Notes: generated by a model from the sequence alone, not told the origin. Shown: positions 26,690 to 34,992, counted from the first letter of the stretch. The stretch is 37,794 bases of DNA from Nocardioides sp. (GCF_030149505.1 NZ_JASBRN010000068.1:1-37794); one strand, 5' to 3'. Numbers and translations are program-made.

Positions 26690-27804
26690 GGCGGGCCTTC
26701 CTGCACGTCGGTCTCCCCAAGACCGCGACGACCTACCTGCAGACCATCCTGTGGGGCCAGCGCGACGCGGTGGCCGCCCAGGGCCTGGTGCTGCCCGGCC
26801 GGGAGCGCCGCGACCACCTGTGGGTCTCCCGCGTGGTGCGCGAGGAGCCGGGCGGGCGGCGTCGTCCCGACCGCGAGCACGAGGCGATGGGCCGGGTGCT
26901 CGCCGACGTGGCCGCCGCCGAGGGCGACGTGCTGGTCTCCCACGAGTTCTTCGCCGCAGCCTCCGCGGAGCAGGCCCGCACCGTCGTCGAGCAGCTCGCC
27001 GCCGGGGACCGCGAGGTGCACCTGCTGGTCACCGCGCGCGAGCCGCTGGGGCTGTTCACCGCCAGCTGGCAGGAGAGCCTGAAGAACCGCAGCACCACCC
27101 CGATGGCCGACTACGGCCGCACCGAGTCCGCGAGCCCGGAGGCGATCTGGGACTGGCGCACCCTCGACCTGTCCCTGGTCCTGGACCGCTGGCTGGAGGC
27201 GGTCCCCGCCGACCGCGTCCACGTCCTGCCGCTGGACCGCAGCGCGGACCGCGAGGAGATCTGGCGTCGCTTCGCCGGGGTGCTGGGCCTGGACCACGCG
27301 GCGGTGGACGTGTCCGGCTCCTTCCCCAACGAGTCGATGGGCGTGGTCGAGGCCGAGCTGCTGCGCCGGGTCAACGCCCACCTCGGGGAGTTCCGCTCCG
27401 CCTTCGACCGGGGCGTGTGGATCCGCACCTTCCTGGCCGACGAGCGGCTGGTGACCCGCGGCGGCGAGCGATTCTGGCCCTACCCCGACCAGGTGGCCGA
27501 CTGCCGCGCCCGGGGCGAGCGCGCGGTCGCCCTGCTGGCCGAGCGCGGCGTGGACGTCGTGGGCGACCCCGCGTGGCTGCTCGTGCCCGACGAGCTCGAG
27601 CCCCGGCGTACGCCGGACAGCGTCACCGACGCGGAGGTCGCCGAGGCGGCTGCCGAGGTCATCGCGGGGCTCCTGGGCGACGTCCGGGCGCTGCGCGCGG
27701 AGGTCCGCGAGGCCGGCGCCGTCGGGTCCGGGGGCGGGGCCGCCGGTGGGGTCCGGGACGCGGTCAGCCGGCGTCTGCGGGCGCGACGGTCGCGGTCGCG
27801 CTGA
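26686..27804 (+). CDS. Sulfotransferase-like protein 2
   Basis: A 372-residue paralogue of the proteins at 21320 and 32706. The phosphosulfate-loop segment is HVGLPKTATTYLQTILWGQR, with Ala where the other copies have Gly (KTAT versus KTGT). The second motif is LLVTAREPLGLFTASWQESL. DRWLEAVPADRVHVLPLDRS and EIWRRFAGVLGLD match the later helix-strand pattern shared with copies 1 and 3. The C-terminus is Gly/Ala-rich, then basic (RRLRARRSRSR). Substrate unknown. The GTG start overlaps the small coiled-coil gene. Its last 41 bases overlap the 3' end of the convergent EEP gene on the other strand. Confidence 0.82.
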   Translation: MRRAFLHVGLPKTATTYLQTILWGQRDAVAAQGLVLPGRERRDHLWVSRVVREEPGGRRRPDREHEAMGRVLADVAAAEGDVLVSHEFFAAASAEQARTVVEQLAAGDREVHLLVTAREPLGLFTASWQESLKNRSTTPMADYGRTESASPEAIWDWRTLDLSLVLDRWLEAVPADRVHVLPLDRSADREEIWRRFAGVLGLDHAAVDVSGSFPNESMGVVEAELLRRVNAHLGEFRSAFDRGVWIRTFLADERLVTRGGERFWPYPDQVADCRARGERAVALLAERGVDVVGDPAWLLVPDELEPRRTPDSVTDAEVAEAAAEVIAGLLGDVRALRAEVREAGAVGSGGGAAGGVRDAVSRRLRARRSRSR

Positions 27805-28858
27805 TGTAGAAGTGGTCGCTGATGCGCCGGTTGACGGTGGACTCGTCGATCACGTAGCCGCTGAACGCGACGTCGGGGCTGCCGACGACCCAGTCGACCG
27901 GCATCCGGGCCGGCGGGCGGCAGCCGCCCGCGGTGCTCCCGCCGACGGCGGCGACGAACCCGGTGGGCGGCAGGAAGCGGCAGAAGAAGGCGGCCCGGTC
28001 GTTCATGTCGCCGGTCACCAGCACCGGGAGCCCGGTCGCGCGCAGCGCGCGGACCTCGGCGGCGCCCCGGTCCCACCCGGCGACGCGGGTGGAGGTGTTG
28101 CGCGGGTCGTGACCGGCGGAGGTGTGCATGTTGACGAGGTAGAACTCGCGCAAGGTCTCGCGGTCGCGCAGCCTCACGACGGTCTGCGGGCGCGGCCGGC
28201 TCATGAAGGTGACGTAGAAGGTTGACCCCTCGACCAGCTCGAAGCGGGCGGGGTCCCACATCACGGAGTTGTCCGGGTCGGCGGCGCCGGCACCGGGCCA
28301 GGCGACCATCCCGGTCGCCCGGGTGAGCCCGACGAGCTGGTCGGGCTTGACCTCCTGCAGACCGACGAGGTCGGTGCCGTGGCTGCGGATCACGGCGGCA
28401 GCCTGCGGGGTGCGGGCGCCCGCGGGCGGGAAGCTGCGGCGCTCGCCACCGGGGGCAGTGTGGTTGCTGCCGAGGACGTTGAAGGAGGCGACCTGGAAGG
28501 TGAACGGCTGGGCCGCGGCCTTCTCCGCCTTCCGGGCAGCGATCCGCTCGGCCTTCTCACGGGCAGCCTTGGCCGCGGCGAGCCTCTCCAGCCGCTCGAG
28601 CTCGGCGATCCGGGCCTTGGTCAGGCGCAGCTCCACGCCCGGCACGACGGCCTGGGGTGCCTCCTCGACCACGGGGGTGGAGGTGCGGCCGCTGATGCTC
28701 ATGGAAGCGGCACCGCCGTCGACGAGATCCGGGACCTGGGTGGCGGCGGCCACGCCGACACCCACGACGGTCAGCGCCACCGCGGCTGCGAGGGCCCGCC
28801 GCACTACACTCCGGGGAGCCCGAGGGGTCGGGGCGCGGTGCTTGCTGGGGTCCGACAT
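27764..28858 (-). CDS. Exported endonuclease/exonuclease/phosphatase-family protein 1
   Basis: A 364-residue EEP (DNase I-like) phosphodiesterase. A basic N-terminus and hydrophobic stretch (about 20-40, ALAAAVALTVVGVGVAAAT) form a signal peptide or anchor. A Lys/Ala/Glu-rich coiled coil (about 80-117) leads to the catalytic domain: VASFNVLGSN (Asn127), GLQEVK (Glu169), VNMHTSAGH (His245), VTGDMNDR (Asp284, Asn286), PVDWVV and RISDHFY (Asp348, His349). All metal and catalytic residues are present. The substrate could be DNA, RNA or a phosphorylated lipid or sugar. ATG 28858 is used; GTG 28870 in frame is an alternative. The next gene, an O-acyltransferase, is divergent. Confidence 0.9.
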   Translation of the reverse strand: MSDPSKHRAPTPRAPRSVVRRALAAAVALTVVGVGVAAATQVPDLVDGGAASMSISGRTSTPVVEEAPQAVVPGVELRLTKARIAELERLERLAAAKAAREKAERIAARKAEKAAAQPFTFQVASFNVLGSNHTAPGGERRSFPPAGARTPQAAAVIRSHGTDLVGLQEVKPDQLVGLTRATGMVAWPGAGAADPDNSVMWDPARFELVEGSTFYVTFMSRPRPQTVVRLRDRETLREFYLVNMHTSAGHDPRNTSTRVAGWDRGAAEVRALRATGLPVLVTGDMNDRAAFFCRFLPPTGFVAAVGGSTAGGCRPPARMPVDWVVGSPDVAFSGYVIDESTVNRRISDHFYISATATVAPADAG

Positions 28859-28868
28859 GACCCGGGTC

Positions 28869-28874
28869 ACCTTA
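28869..28874 (-). promoter_or_regulatory. -10 hexamer TAAGGT of EEP gene 1
   Basis: TAAGGT on the minus strand lies ten bases before ATG 28858, giving a leader of only a few bases. AAGGTG could instead serve as a ribosome binding site for that ATG. Confidence 0.35.
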
Positions 28875-28902
28875 CCCGAACCCCGTCACCCCGGAGGAGC
28901 CG

Positions 28903-31020
28903 ATGCGCACCGACGTCCAGGGCCTGCGTGCGGTCGCCGTGCTGCTCGTCGTGGTCACCCACCTCGGGGTCGACCTGGTCCCGGGCGGCTACGTCGGGGT
29001 GGACGTCTTCTTCGTCATCTCCGGCTTCCTCATCACCGGGCTGCTGCTGCGTGCCCGGGAGCGGCCGGACGCGCCCGGCCTCCGCGGGGCGCTGGTCGAC
29101 TTCTACGCCCGCCGGGCCCGGCGGATCCTGCCCGCGGCCACGGTCGTGCTGGTGGCGACCTGCGTCGCCTCCGCAGTCCTGCTGCCGGTGGTACGGGTCA
29201 CCGAGATCCTCACCGACGCCTGGTGGTCGACGCTCTTCGCAGCCAACGTCCGCTTCGCGATGGTCGAGACCGACTACTTCGCCGAGGGCCAGCCGGTCTC
29301 CCCGCTGCAGCACTACTGGTCGCTGGCGGTCGAGGAGCAGTTCTACCTCGTCTGGCCGGTGCTCCTGCTGGTCGTCGCCGCGCTCGCGGTGCGCCGCCGC
29401 CGTGACCCGGTCGCCGGCATCCAGCACGTCCTGACGGTGCTGGTCCTCGCTTCGCTGGCGTGGTCGGTCTGGGCCACCTACGCCTCCCCGGACACCGCCT
29501 ACTTCTCGACCTTCACCCGCGGCTGGCAGCTGGGGGCCGGTGCCCTGCTGGCCGTCGTCCTGCACCGACGTACGGCGTCGGCGGCCGCCGGGCACCGTTC
29601 GCCCGGGCCGGCTCCCGGGCCGGCGCCCGGGCTGCTCGCCGGGGCCGGCGTCGTCATGGTCGTGGCGGCCGCCCTGGTCCTGACCCCGGCCTCGCCCGTG
29701 CCGGGCGTCGTCGCAGCCGTGCCGGTCCTGGGCGCGGTGGCGCTCCTGCTGGCCGGTGCCCTGCCCGGCGGCGACCGCACGCTGGTCGCCCGCGCGCTGT
29801 CCGTGCCTCCGATGCAGGTCGTGGGGGACTGGTCCTACTCGATCTACCTGTGGCACTTCCCGGTGATCGTGGTCGCGCGCAGCTACCTCGGCGGCCTCTC
29901 GCCGCTGGCGGCGCTGGTGTGTGTCGTGGTGATCGGCGTGCTCAGCGGCCTGACCTACCACCTGGTCGAGCAGCCCTTCCGCCGCCGCGGCAGCCGCTGG
30001 GACCGCGCGCGCTGGGCGCTGCCGATGTACCCCGCCGCCGTCGGCACCCTGGCGATCGGCGTGCTCGCCTCCCAGCTGTGGCTGGACCAGCGGCTGGCGA
30101 GCACCCAGGACAACCCCGCCATCGAGGTGGCCGACTACGCGCGGGAGGGGCTCTCCCGCGACCCGGTGCGCGCGCTGGTGCAGGCCTCGGTGCTGGCGGC
30201 CGAGGAGGGTCGGCCGATCCCCGGGGGACTGGTCCCCGGACTGGTCGACATCCGCAGCGACACCGCGTCCCTGGGTGACTGCGACTACCGCACCGGCACC
30301 CGCGAGCTGTGCCCCGAGGGCGACGCCGACGCCGACCGGGTGATCGTCCTCGCCGGCGACTCCCACGCGCGGGCCTGGAGCCCCGCGGTGCGGCTGCTGG
30401 GGGAGCGGCTGGGCTACCGCGTGCTCACGCTGGCCTACACCGGGTGCCCGACCAACCTCGCCATCCGGCTGGACCCGGAGACCGGTCGGGAGTGGGAGGA
30501 GTGCACCGACTTCGTGGACTTCACCCTCGACACGGTCGCCGACCTCCAGCCCGAGCTGGTCCTGGTCTCCAACGCCCCGCTGGCCCCGGTGCTCGACGTC
30601 GACACCGGCGAGGTGGTCGAGCGCTCGGAGGGTCCGGAGGTCTTCGGCGACGCGCTGGACCGCGGTCTGGCCGCGGCCCTGCAGCGGCTGGGCGCCGACG
30701 CAGACCGGGTCGTGCTGCTGGCCAACACCCCGAAGCTCCAGCGCGAGCAGGCGGTCTGCCTCTCCCGCGCCTCGGACCTGGGGGAGTGCCTGCTGAGCCC
30801 GGAGCGGGCGCCACGGCGGCTGCAGCGTGGCTTCATGGAGGTCGCGGAGCGTGTCGGGGTGGAGGCGATCGATGCGGAGAAGTGGTTCTGCGAAGGGCTG
30901 CGGTGCCCGTCGGTGGTCGGTCGGTTCATCACGATGCGCGACTCCGAGCACATGACGACGGCCTACTCCGAGCACCTCGCGGACACCCTCGCGGAGGCCT
31001 TGCGAATTACACGTCTGTAG
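28903..31020 (+). CDS. OafA-type acyltransferase with C-terminal SGNH domain
   Basis: A 705-residue membrane protein that O-acylates surface sugars. The acyltransferase-3 domain starts RTDVQGLRAVAVLLVVVTHL (conserved Arg9 and His20), continues GGYVGVDVFFVISGFLITG and QHYWSLAVEEQFYLVWPVLL, and spans about ten helices to residue 395. An extracytoplasmic SGNH hydrolase-like domain follows, with the catalytic Ser in AGDSHARAW (Ser487) and the terminal pair in RDSEHM (Asp680, His683). In the OafA/OatA group the membrane part delivers the acyl group and the SGNH part places it on the glycan. The ribosome binding site GGAGGAG (28893-28899) fixes the ATG. It shares the intergenic region with the divergent EEP gene. 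Confidence 0.95.
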   Translation: MRTDVQGLRAVAVLLVVVTHLGVDLVPGGYVGVDVFFVISGFLITGLLLRARERPDAPGLRGALVDFYARRARRILPAATVVLVATCVASAVLLPVVRVTEILTDAWWSTLFAANVRFAMVETDYFAEGQPVSPLQHYWSLAVEEQFYLVWPVLLLVVAALAVRRRRDPVAGIQHVLTVLVLASLAWSVWATYASPDTAYFSTFTRGWQLGAGALLAVVLHRRTASAAAGHRSPGPAPGPAPGLLAGAGVVMVVAAALVLTPASPVPGVVAAVPVLGAVALLLAGALPGGDRTLVARALSVPPMQVVGDWSYSIYLWHFPVIVVARSYLGGLSPLAALVCVVVIGVLSGLTYHLVEQPFRRRGSRWDRARWALPMYPAAVGTLAIGVLASQLWLDQRLASTQDNPAIEVADYAREGLSRDPVRALVQASVLAAEEGRPIPGGLVPGLVDIRSDTASLGDCDYRTGTRELCPEGDADADRVIVLAGDSHARAWSPAVRLLGERLGYRVLTLAYTGCPTNLAIRLDPETGREWEECTDFVDFTLDTVADLQPELVLVSNAPLAPVLDVDTGEVVERSEGPEVFGDALDRGLAAALQRLGADADRVVLLANTPKLQREQAVCLSRASDLGECLLSPERAPRRLQRGFMEVAERVGVEAIDAEKWFCEGLRCPSVVGRFITMRDSEHMTTAYSEHLADTLAEALRITRL

Positions 31021-31118
31021 TTGTCGCGGACCCCTGGACGTGTGGCTCGTGTTGCTGTTGTGATTCCTGTGACGAGAGCGCACGAGGTGCTCCCGCGCTG
31101 CCCCGAGGAGACACGACG

Positions 31119-32696
31119 ATGCTGCTGCGCCGGGCTCTGGCCGCCGGACTCGCCGCCACCCTGGCGACGGCCGGAGCAGCCGTCCTCGCCCTCGACGGCG
31201 GCCTCCCGACGACGTACGACGGTGGGCTGGAGCTCGCCGCGGCGACCGGCTGCGCGAGCGAGCCCGAGCCCTCGACGTTCACCCCGACCCCCACGCCGAC
31301 GGCCAGCCCGACGGTCAGCCCGACTGCGGACCCGAGCGCCACCGCGACGGCCAGCCCGAGCCCCACCGCGACCGCGAGCCCCACGAGCCCGCCGGTCGAC
31401 CCCGACCCGGTCACGTCGGTGGAGGTCGTCCAGGCCAACATCAAGTCCGGCACCGAGCTGTCGAAGTTCCGCGCCGACCTGCGCAAGGTCTTCAAGACCT
31501 GCCCCGACTTCGTGACCTACAACGAGGTCCCGATGCGCCAGCCGCAGTACCTCGCCCCGGCCGGCTACGCCATCTGGCGCACCCCGGGCCAGTACATGGG
31601 CGCCACGCCCGTCGTGTGGCGCACCGACCGGTGGACCGCCGAGGCCCGCGGGACCACGATGATCAGCAACCTGCAGGGCTACGGCCGCGGCCAGCGCGTC
31701 ATGTGGGGCGTGCGCTACGCCAACTGGGTCACGCTGCGCTCGGTCGACGGCCGGCAGACCGTCTCGCTCGTCTCGGTGCACATCGCACCCAAGTCCGAGC
31801 GCACCTCCAAGCTGCTCGGTCCCTCGATCCAGCGCCTCGGCGCCCTCGTCGGCCAGCTCAGCTCGAGCGGCCCGGTCCTGGTCGGCGGCGACTTCAACCG
31901 CCACTACAAGTCCCGGGAGTATCCCCGCACCCTGCTGCAGCAGCACGGGATGAACGCCGTCTACGACCTCTCGGGCCGCTACGACCCGACCGGTGACCAC
32001 TTCGGCGCCACGATCGACTACGTCATGGTCCGTCCGGCCGCGGTCTTCAGCGTGCTGTCGCAGTTCACCCGGGAGCTGAACTCCGACCACGACGCCCTCG
32101 TCGTCGAGCTCTCCCTGCCCGAGCAGACCGTCGGCGAGCCGGTGATCAGCTTCGCGGCCGGCACCACCGTCAACGACCCGGCGGCCGCCTCTCCGCGGGC
32201 CCGCAGCGCCGTCGCGCGCTCGCTGCTCACCGCGCTGCGCAGCGTGCCCGAGGGCGGGACGCTGCGGGTGCAGACCTCCTCGCTGGACATGCGTCGCTTC
32301 GCCAAGAAGCTGCTCGACGCGGCTCGCCGCGGGGTGACCGTGCAGGTGCTGAGCGGCACCGCGGCCAACACCCCGGTCGAGGAGTTCCTCGTGCGACGCC
32401 TGGCCGAGATCCCCGGCTCCTGGCTGCGGCACCGCCCCGAGGCCATCGACGCGACGGTCCCGCGCACCACCGTGCTCGCCAGCCGCGCCGGAGCGACGCC
32501 GAAGACCGTGCTGGAGCTCGACCGCGCCCTGGCCCGCAGCATCGTCACCGAGCGCACCGTGCTGCGCACCGAGACCGCGAAGAAGGCCTACAAGTCGCGG
32601 GTTCGGACCTTCGGTGCGATCGCAGACCCGCCCGTGGTCGAGGAGCCGACCGAGCCCACGGAGCCGACCGAGCCGACGGAGCCTGCGCAGCCCTAG
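31119..32696 (+). CDS. Exported EEP-family protein with C-terminal PLD-like half-domain
   Basis: A 525-residue exported protein. A signal sequence (about 1-25) is followed by a Thr/Pro/Ser linker (about 50-95) typical of wall-spanning proteins. The EEP domain (about 100-333) has VVQANIKSG, TYNEVP (Glu136, with Asn in place of the usual Gln), VSVHIAP, VGGDFNRH (Asp258, Asn260), IDYVMV and NSDHDAL (Asp323, His324). Residues about 345-430 (LRSVPEGGTLRVQTSSLDMR, AARRGVTVQVLSGTAANT) resemble the first part of the PLD protein encoded at 23618 but lack any HxK motif. The tail has EPT repeats. CGAGGAG about eight bases before ATG 31119 supports the start. The TAG stop overlaps the next promoter. Confidence 0.88.
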   Translation: MLLRRALAAGLAATLATAGAAVLALDGGLPTTYDGGLELAAATGCASEPEPSTFTPTPTPTASPTVSPTADPSATATASPSPTATASPTSPPVDPDPVTSVEVVQANIKSGTELSKFRADLRKVFKTCPDFVTYNEVPMRQPQYLAPAGYAIWRTPGQYMGATPVVWRTDRWTAEARGTTMISNLQGYGRGQRVMWGVRYANWVTLRSVDGRQTVSLVSVHIAPKSERTSKLLGPSIQRLGALVGQLSSSGPVLVGGDFNRHYKSREYPRTLLQQHGMNAVYDLSGRYDPTGDHFGATIDYVMVRPAAVFSVLSQFTRELNSDHDALVVELSLPEQTVGEPVISFAAGTTVNDPAAASPRARSAVARSLLTALRSVPEGGTLRVQTSSLDMRRFAKKLLDAARRGVTVQVLSGTAANTPVEEFLVRRLAEIPGSWLRHRPEAIDATVPRTTVLASRAGATPKTVLELDRALARSIVTERTVLRTETAKKAYKSRVRTFGAIADPPVVEEPTEPTEPTEPTEPAQP

Positions 32697-32699
32697 GGT
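32694..32699 (+). promoter_or_regulatory. -10 hexamer TAGGGT of sulfotransferase-like gene 3, overlapping the upstream stop codon
   Basis: The TAG stop of the EEP/PLD-like gene begins TAGGGT. Six bases follow, then GTG 32706. This is the same arrangement and nearly the same sequence as at 22424. Confidence 0.55.
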
Positions 32700-32705
32700 G
32701 TGCCC

Positions 32706-33815
32706 GTGACCCGGCCGCTCTACCTCCACATCGGTCTGCAGAAGACCGGGACGTCCTACCTCCAGGGGCTCTTCCTGGGCAACCAGGACGTCCTGCGCGA
32801 GCACGGGCTCGACGTCCACCCGCGGCAGCGCCGCGAGGCGTACTGGCTGATGCTCGACGTGCGCGACCGGCTCCGGCCGCACAATCCGCCGCAGGCCCGC
32901 GAGGTGCTCCAGGGCCTCCCGGAGGCGCTGCGCACCGCGCCCGGGCGGGCGGCGCTGGTCTCCGAGGAGTCGTTCTCCCCGGCCGAGGACCACCAGCTGC
33001 GCCGGCTGCTGGACGCGTGCGCCGACCGCGAGGTCCACCTGGTGGTGACCGCCCGCGACCTCGCGCGCCAGATCCCCTCGGTGTGGCAGCAGGGCCTGCA
33101 GTCGGGTCGCTCGATCACCTTCCCGGCCTACCTCGCGCGCTTGCACGAGACCCAGGGCACGCCGGCGCCCATCTGGTGGCAGAAGGACCTGCCGGCAGTG
33201 CTGGAGAAGTGGGGGCGCCACGTCCCCGCCGAGCGCATCCACGTGGTCACGGTCCCGCCCGCCGGCGCGGAGAAGGACCTGCTGCTGCGCCGGTTCTGCT
33301 CCGTCCTGGGTGTCGACCCGGCCCACCTGGACCGGTCGAGCGTGGGCCGGGACAACCGCGGCCTGCGGCTGGAGCAGGCCGAGGTGCTGCGCCGGGTCAA
33401 CGCGGGCATCCCCGACGAGCTGAAGCGTCGCGACGTCTACGGCGACGTGGGCAAGCGCGGTTTCTCGGTCGCGGTCCTCGGCGGCACCGAGGGCCGCCGG
33501 ATCCTGCTGCCGCGCAGCGAGGCCGCCTGGTGCCAGGAGCTCTCCGAGGCCTACGTCGAGCACCTGCGCAGCGGTGGGTACGACGTCGTCGGCGACGTCG
33601 AGGACCTGCTGCCGCGCGAGGAGTCCTTCGCCCCCGACGAGCAGGAGGTCACCGAGGAGCAGGTGGCCCAGGCGTCGGTCGCCGCCCTCACGACGATGGT
33701 CTCGCGCCAGCTGGAGTCGCACAGGGAGGTCAAGGACCGCCAGCTCGCCGCGCTCGAGCCCGGGTGGCGGGCCCGGGTCGGCCGCGGCGTACGCCGGGTG
33801 CTCGGTCGGTCCTAG
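32706..33815 (+). CDS. Sulfotransferase-like protein 3
   Basis: A 369-residue member of the sulfotransferase-like trio. The phosphosulfate loop is YLHIGLQKTGTSYLQGLFLG and the second motif LVVTARDLARQIPSVWQQGL. RDLARQ closely matches RDLGRQ of copy 1. EKWGRHVPAERIHVVTVPP and LLRRFCSVLGVD match the pattern in copy 2. The C-terminal third (about 300-369) is helical and acidic with a basic end (VGRGVRRVLGRS). Acceptor unknown. GTG 32706 is favoured by promoter spacing; GTG 32700 would add two residues. It ends three bases before the stop of the convergent EEP gene. Confidence 0.83.
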   Translation: MTRPLYLHIGLQKTGTSYLQGLFLGNQDVLREHGLDVHPRQRREAYWLMLDVRDRLRPHNPPQAREVLQGLPEALRTAPGRAALVSEESFSPAEDHQLRRLLDACADREVHLVVTARDLARQIPSVWQQGLQSGRSITFPAYLARLHETQGTPAPIWWQKDLPAVLEKWGRHVPAERIHVVTVPPAGAEKDLLLRRFCSVLGVDPAHLDRSSVGRDNRGLRLEQAEVLRRVNAGIPDELKRRDVYGDVGKRGFSVAVLGGTEGRRILLPRSEAAWCQELSEAYVEHLRSGGYDVVGDVEDLLPREESFAPDEQEVTEEQVAQASVAALTTMVSRQLESHREVKDRQLAALEPGWRARVGRGVRRVLGRS

Positions 33816-33818
33816 GCC

Positions 33819-34874
33819 TCAGCAGCCGAACGGCAGCTCGATCTCGTCCGGGGCGCCGGGGGTGAGGTCGTAGGACGCGCGCACGGCCCGGTGGTCGGAG
33901 ACCTGGCTCGGGAAGGTCGTCACGGCGTTGACGCCGAGGTCGCCGCGGTGCAGGAGGTAGTCGATCCGGCTGCGCGGGCTGGTCGAGGGATGGGTGAGGC
34001 CCGCGCCCTCGCCGCCGACCGCCCAGGTGTCGGTCGCGACGGTGCGCAGCGTGTTCATCGCCGTCGAGGCGGGCCGCGAGTTCATGTCGCCGCCGACCAC
34101 GGCGGGGTACGGGTCCTGGGCGATCACCTGTGCCGCGGCGCGCGCCTGCTGGATGCGCGCGCCCTCGGAGGTGTGCTCGAAGTGCGTGGTGTAGACGCTC
34201 ACCCTCCGGCCGGGGGCGATCTCGAGGACCGCGCGCAGCAGCCCGCGCTGCTGGGTGCCGCCGGGGCGGGGGAGCAGGGTGTTGGCCGACTCCACGATCG
34301 GGTACGCCGACAGCACGGCCGTGCCGTACCTGCTGTCGCCTGGGCGTAGCACGTTGGTCGCGAAGGCGTACTCCATGCCGAGCTGGCCCGCGAGGTAGGC
34401 GGCTTGGTCGACGCGGCCGCTGTTGATGCGGTTCTTGTCGACCTCCTGCAGCAGCAGGACGTCGACCTGCAGCGCGGCCATCTCCTGCGCCAGCGTCGGG
34501 AGCATCAGGCGGCTGCGGTCGCGGTTCCAGCCCGAGCGCATGTTGAAGGAGGCGACCTCGAGGGAGGAGTCGGTGCTGATCACGCAGCGCTCCGCGCGCT
34601 GGAGCACCCCGCCCGGGATGCGTTGGGGGCGCGGGACGGCCTGGCCGCCGCGGTCCTCCTGGCGCCGCTGCGCACGCTGCTCCGCGGCGCTGAGCGTCCC
34701 GCCGGTCACGACCTCCTGCGCCGGCCGGGCGGCCGGGGTCGAGGAGCTGCTCGTGCCTGTGGCCACCGGCTCGGTCGGTCCCGGACGCAGCGAGACCCAG
34801 AAGGCGCCGGCGGCGAGGGTGAGGATGACGACCAGACCCACGGCCTCGAGCCAGGGTCCCTTCGGTTCGTCCAT
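33819..34874 (-). CDS. Membrane-anchored EEP-family protein 3
   Basis: A 351-residue EEP phosphodiesterase with an N-terminal transmembrane helix (about 8-28, WLEAVGLVVILTLAAGAFWV) that should leave the catalytic domain outside. A Ser/Thr/Pro and Gln/Arg-rich linker runs to about 95. Catalytic motifs are complete: VASFNMRSGWN (Asn111), LLQEVDKN (Glu144), YTTHFEHTS (His231), VGGDMNSR (Asp263, Asn265), RIDYLL (Asp305) and VSDHRAV (Asp327, His328). This pattern is close to extracellular DNase I-like and sphingomyelinase-like enzymes. The substrate is not known. ATG 34874 is chosen for the ribosome binding site AGGTGGG just upstream. ATG 34901 in frame is an alternative. Two Cys (97 and the last residue) could form a disulfide. 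Confidence 0.9.
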   Translation of the reverse strand: MDEPKGPWLEAVGLVVILTLAAGAFWVSLRPGPTEPVATGTSSSSTPAARPAQEVVTGGTLSAAEQRAQRRQEDRGGQAVPRPQRIPGGVLQRAERCVISTDSSLEVASFNMRSGWNRDRSRLMLPTLAQEMAALQVDVLLLQEVDKNRINSGRVDQAAYLAGQLGMEYAFATNVLRPGDSRYGTAVLSAYPIVESANTLLPRPGGTQQRGLLRAVLEIAPGRRVSVYTTHFEHTSEGARIQQARAAAQVIAQDPYPAVVGGDMNSRPASTAMNTLRTVATDTWAVGGEGAGLTHPSTSPRSRIDYLLHRGDLGVNAVTTFPSQVSDHRAVRASYDLTPGAPDEIELPFGC

Positions 34875-34915
34875 CAACCCACCTGTGCGTGCACCTGTCA
34901 TGATCGGCCACGCCC

Positions 34916-34921
34916 AGTGTA
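34916..34921 (-). promoter_or_regulatory. -10 hexamer TACACT of EEP gene 3
   Basis: On the minus strand TACACT would start transcription near 34909, leaving a leader of about 35 bases with the AGGTGGG ribosome binding site before ATG 34874. Confidence 0.45.
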
Positions 34922-34976
34922 GGAGCCGTCACACCAGCCGGGGGCCGAACGGGTCTCCCGGCTCGTGCGTGGGTCG

Positions 34977-34992
34977 GTTACTGTCGGGTAAC
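34977..34992. promoter_or_regulatory. Palindromic operator candidate GTTAC-N6-GTAAC
   Basis: GTTAC and GTAAC are separated by six bases and lie 60 bases before the acyl-CoA dehydrogenase start, in the divergent gap. Palindromes of this kind are bound by TetR or GntR-type regulators of fatty-acid and amino-acid catabolism. No regulator gene is adjacent. Confidence 0.45.

Noticed and set aside
31021..31118. Similarity between the gaps before the two PLD-related genes (TTGCACGTGTAG and ACACGTCTGTAG)
   Set aside because: The shared bases are few and not in the same order. Chance is sufficient.
31262..31395. Direct repeats that could suggest a CRISPR or minisatellite
   Set aside because: These are codons of a Thr/Pro/Ser linker in an exported protein. 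There is no spacer structure, and no CRISPR array is present anywhere in the window.
21320..34874. Prophage, integrative element or toxin-antitoxin/defence island
   Set aside because: No integrase, transposase, att-site repeat, tRNA gene, restriction, or toxin-antitoxin gene is visible, and base composition looks like the flanks.
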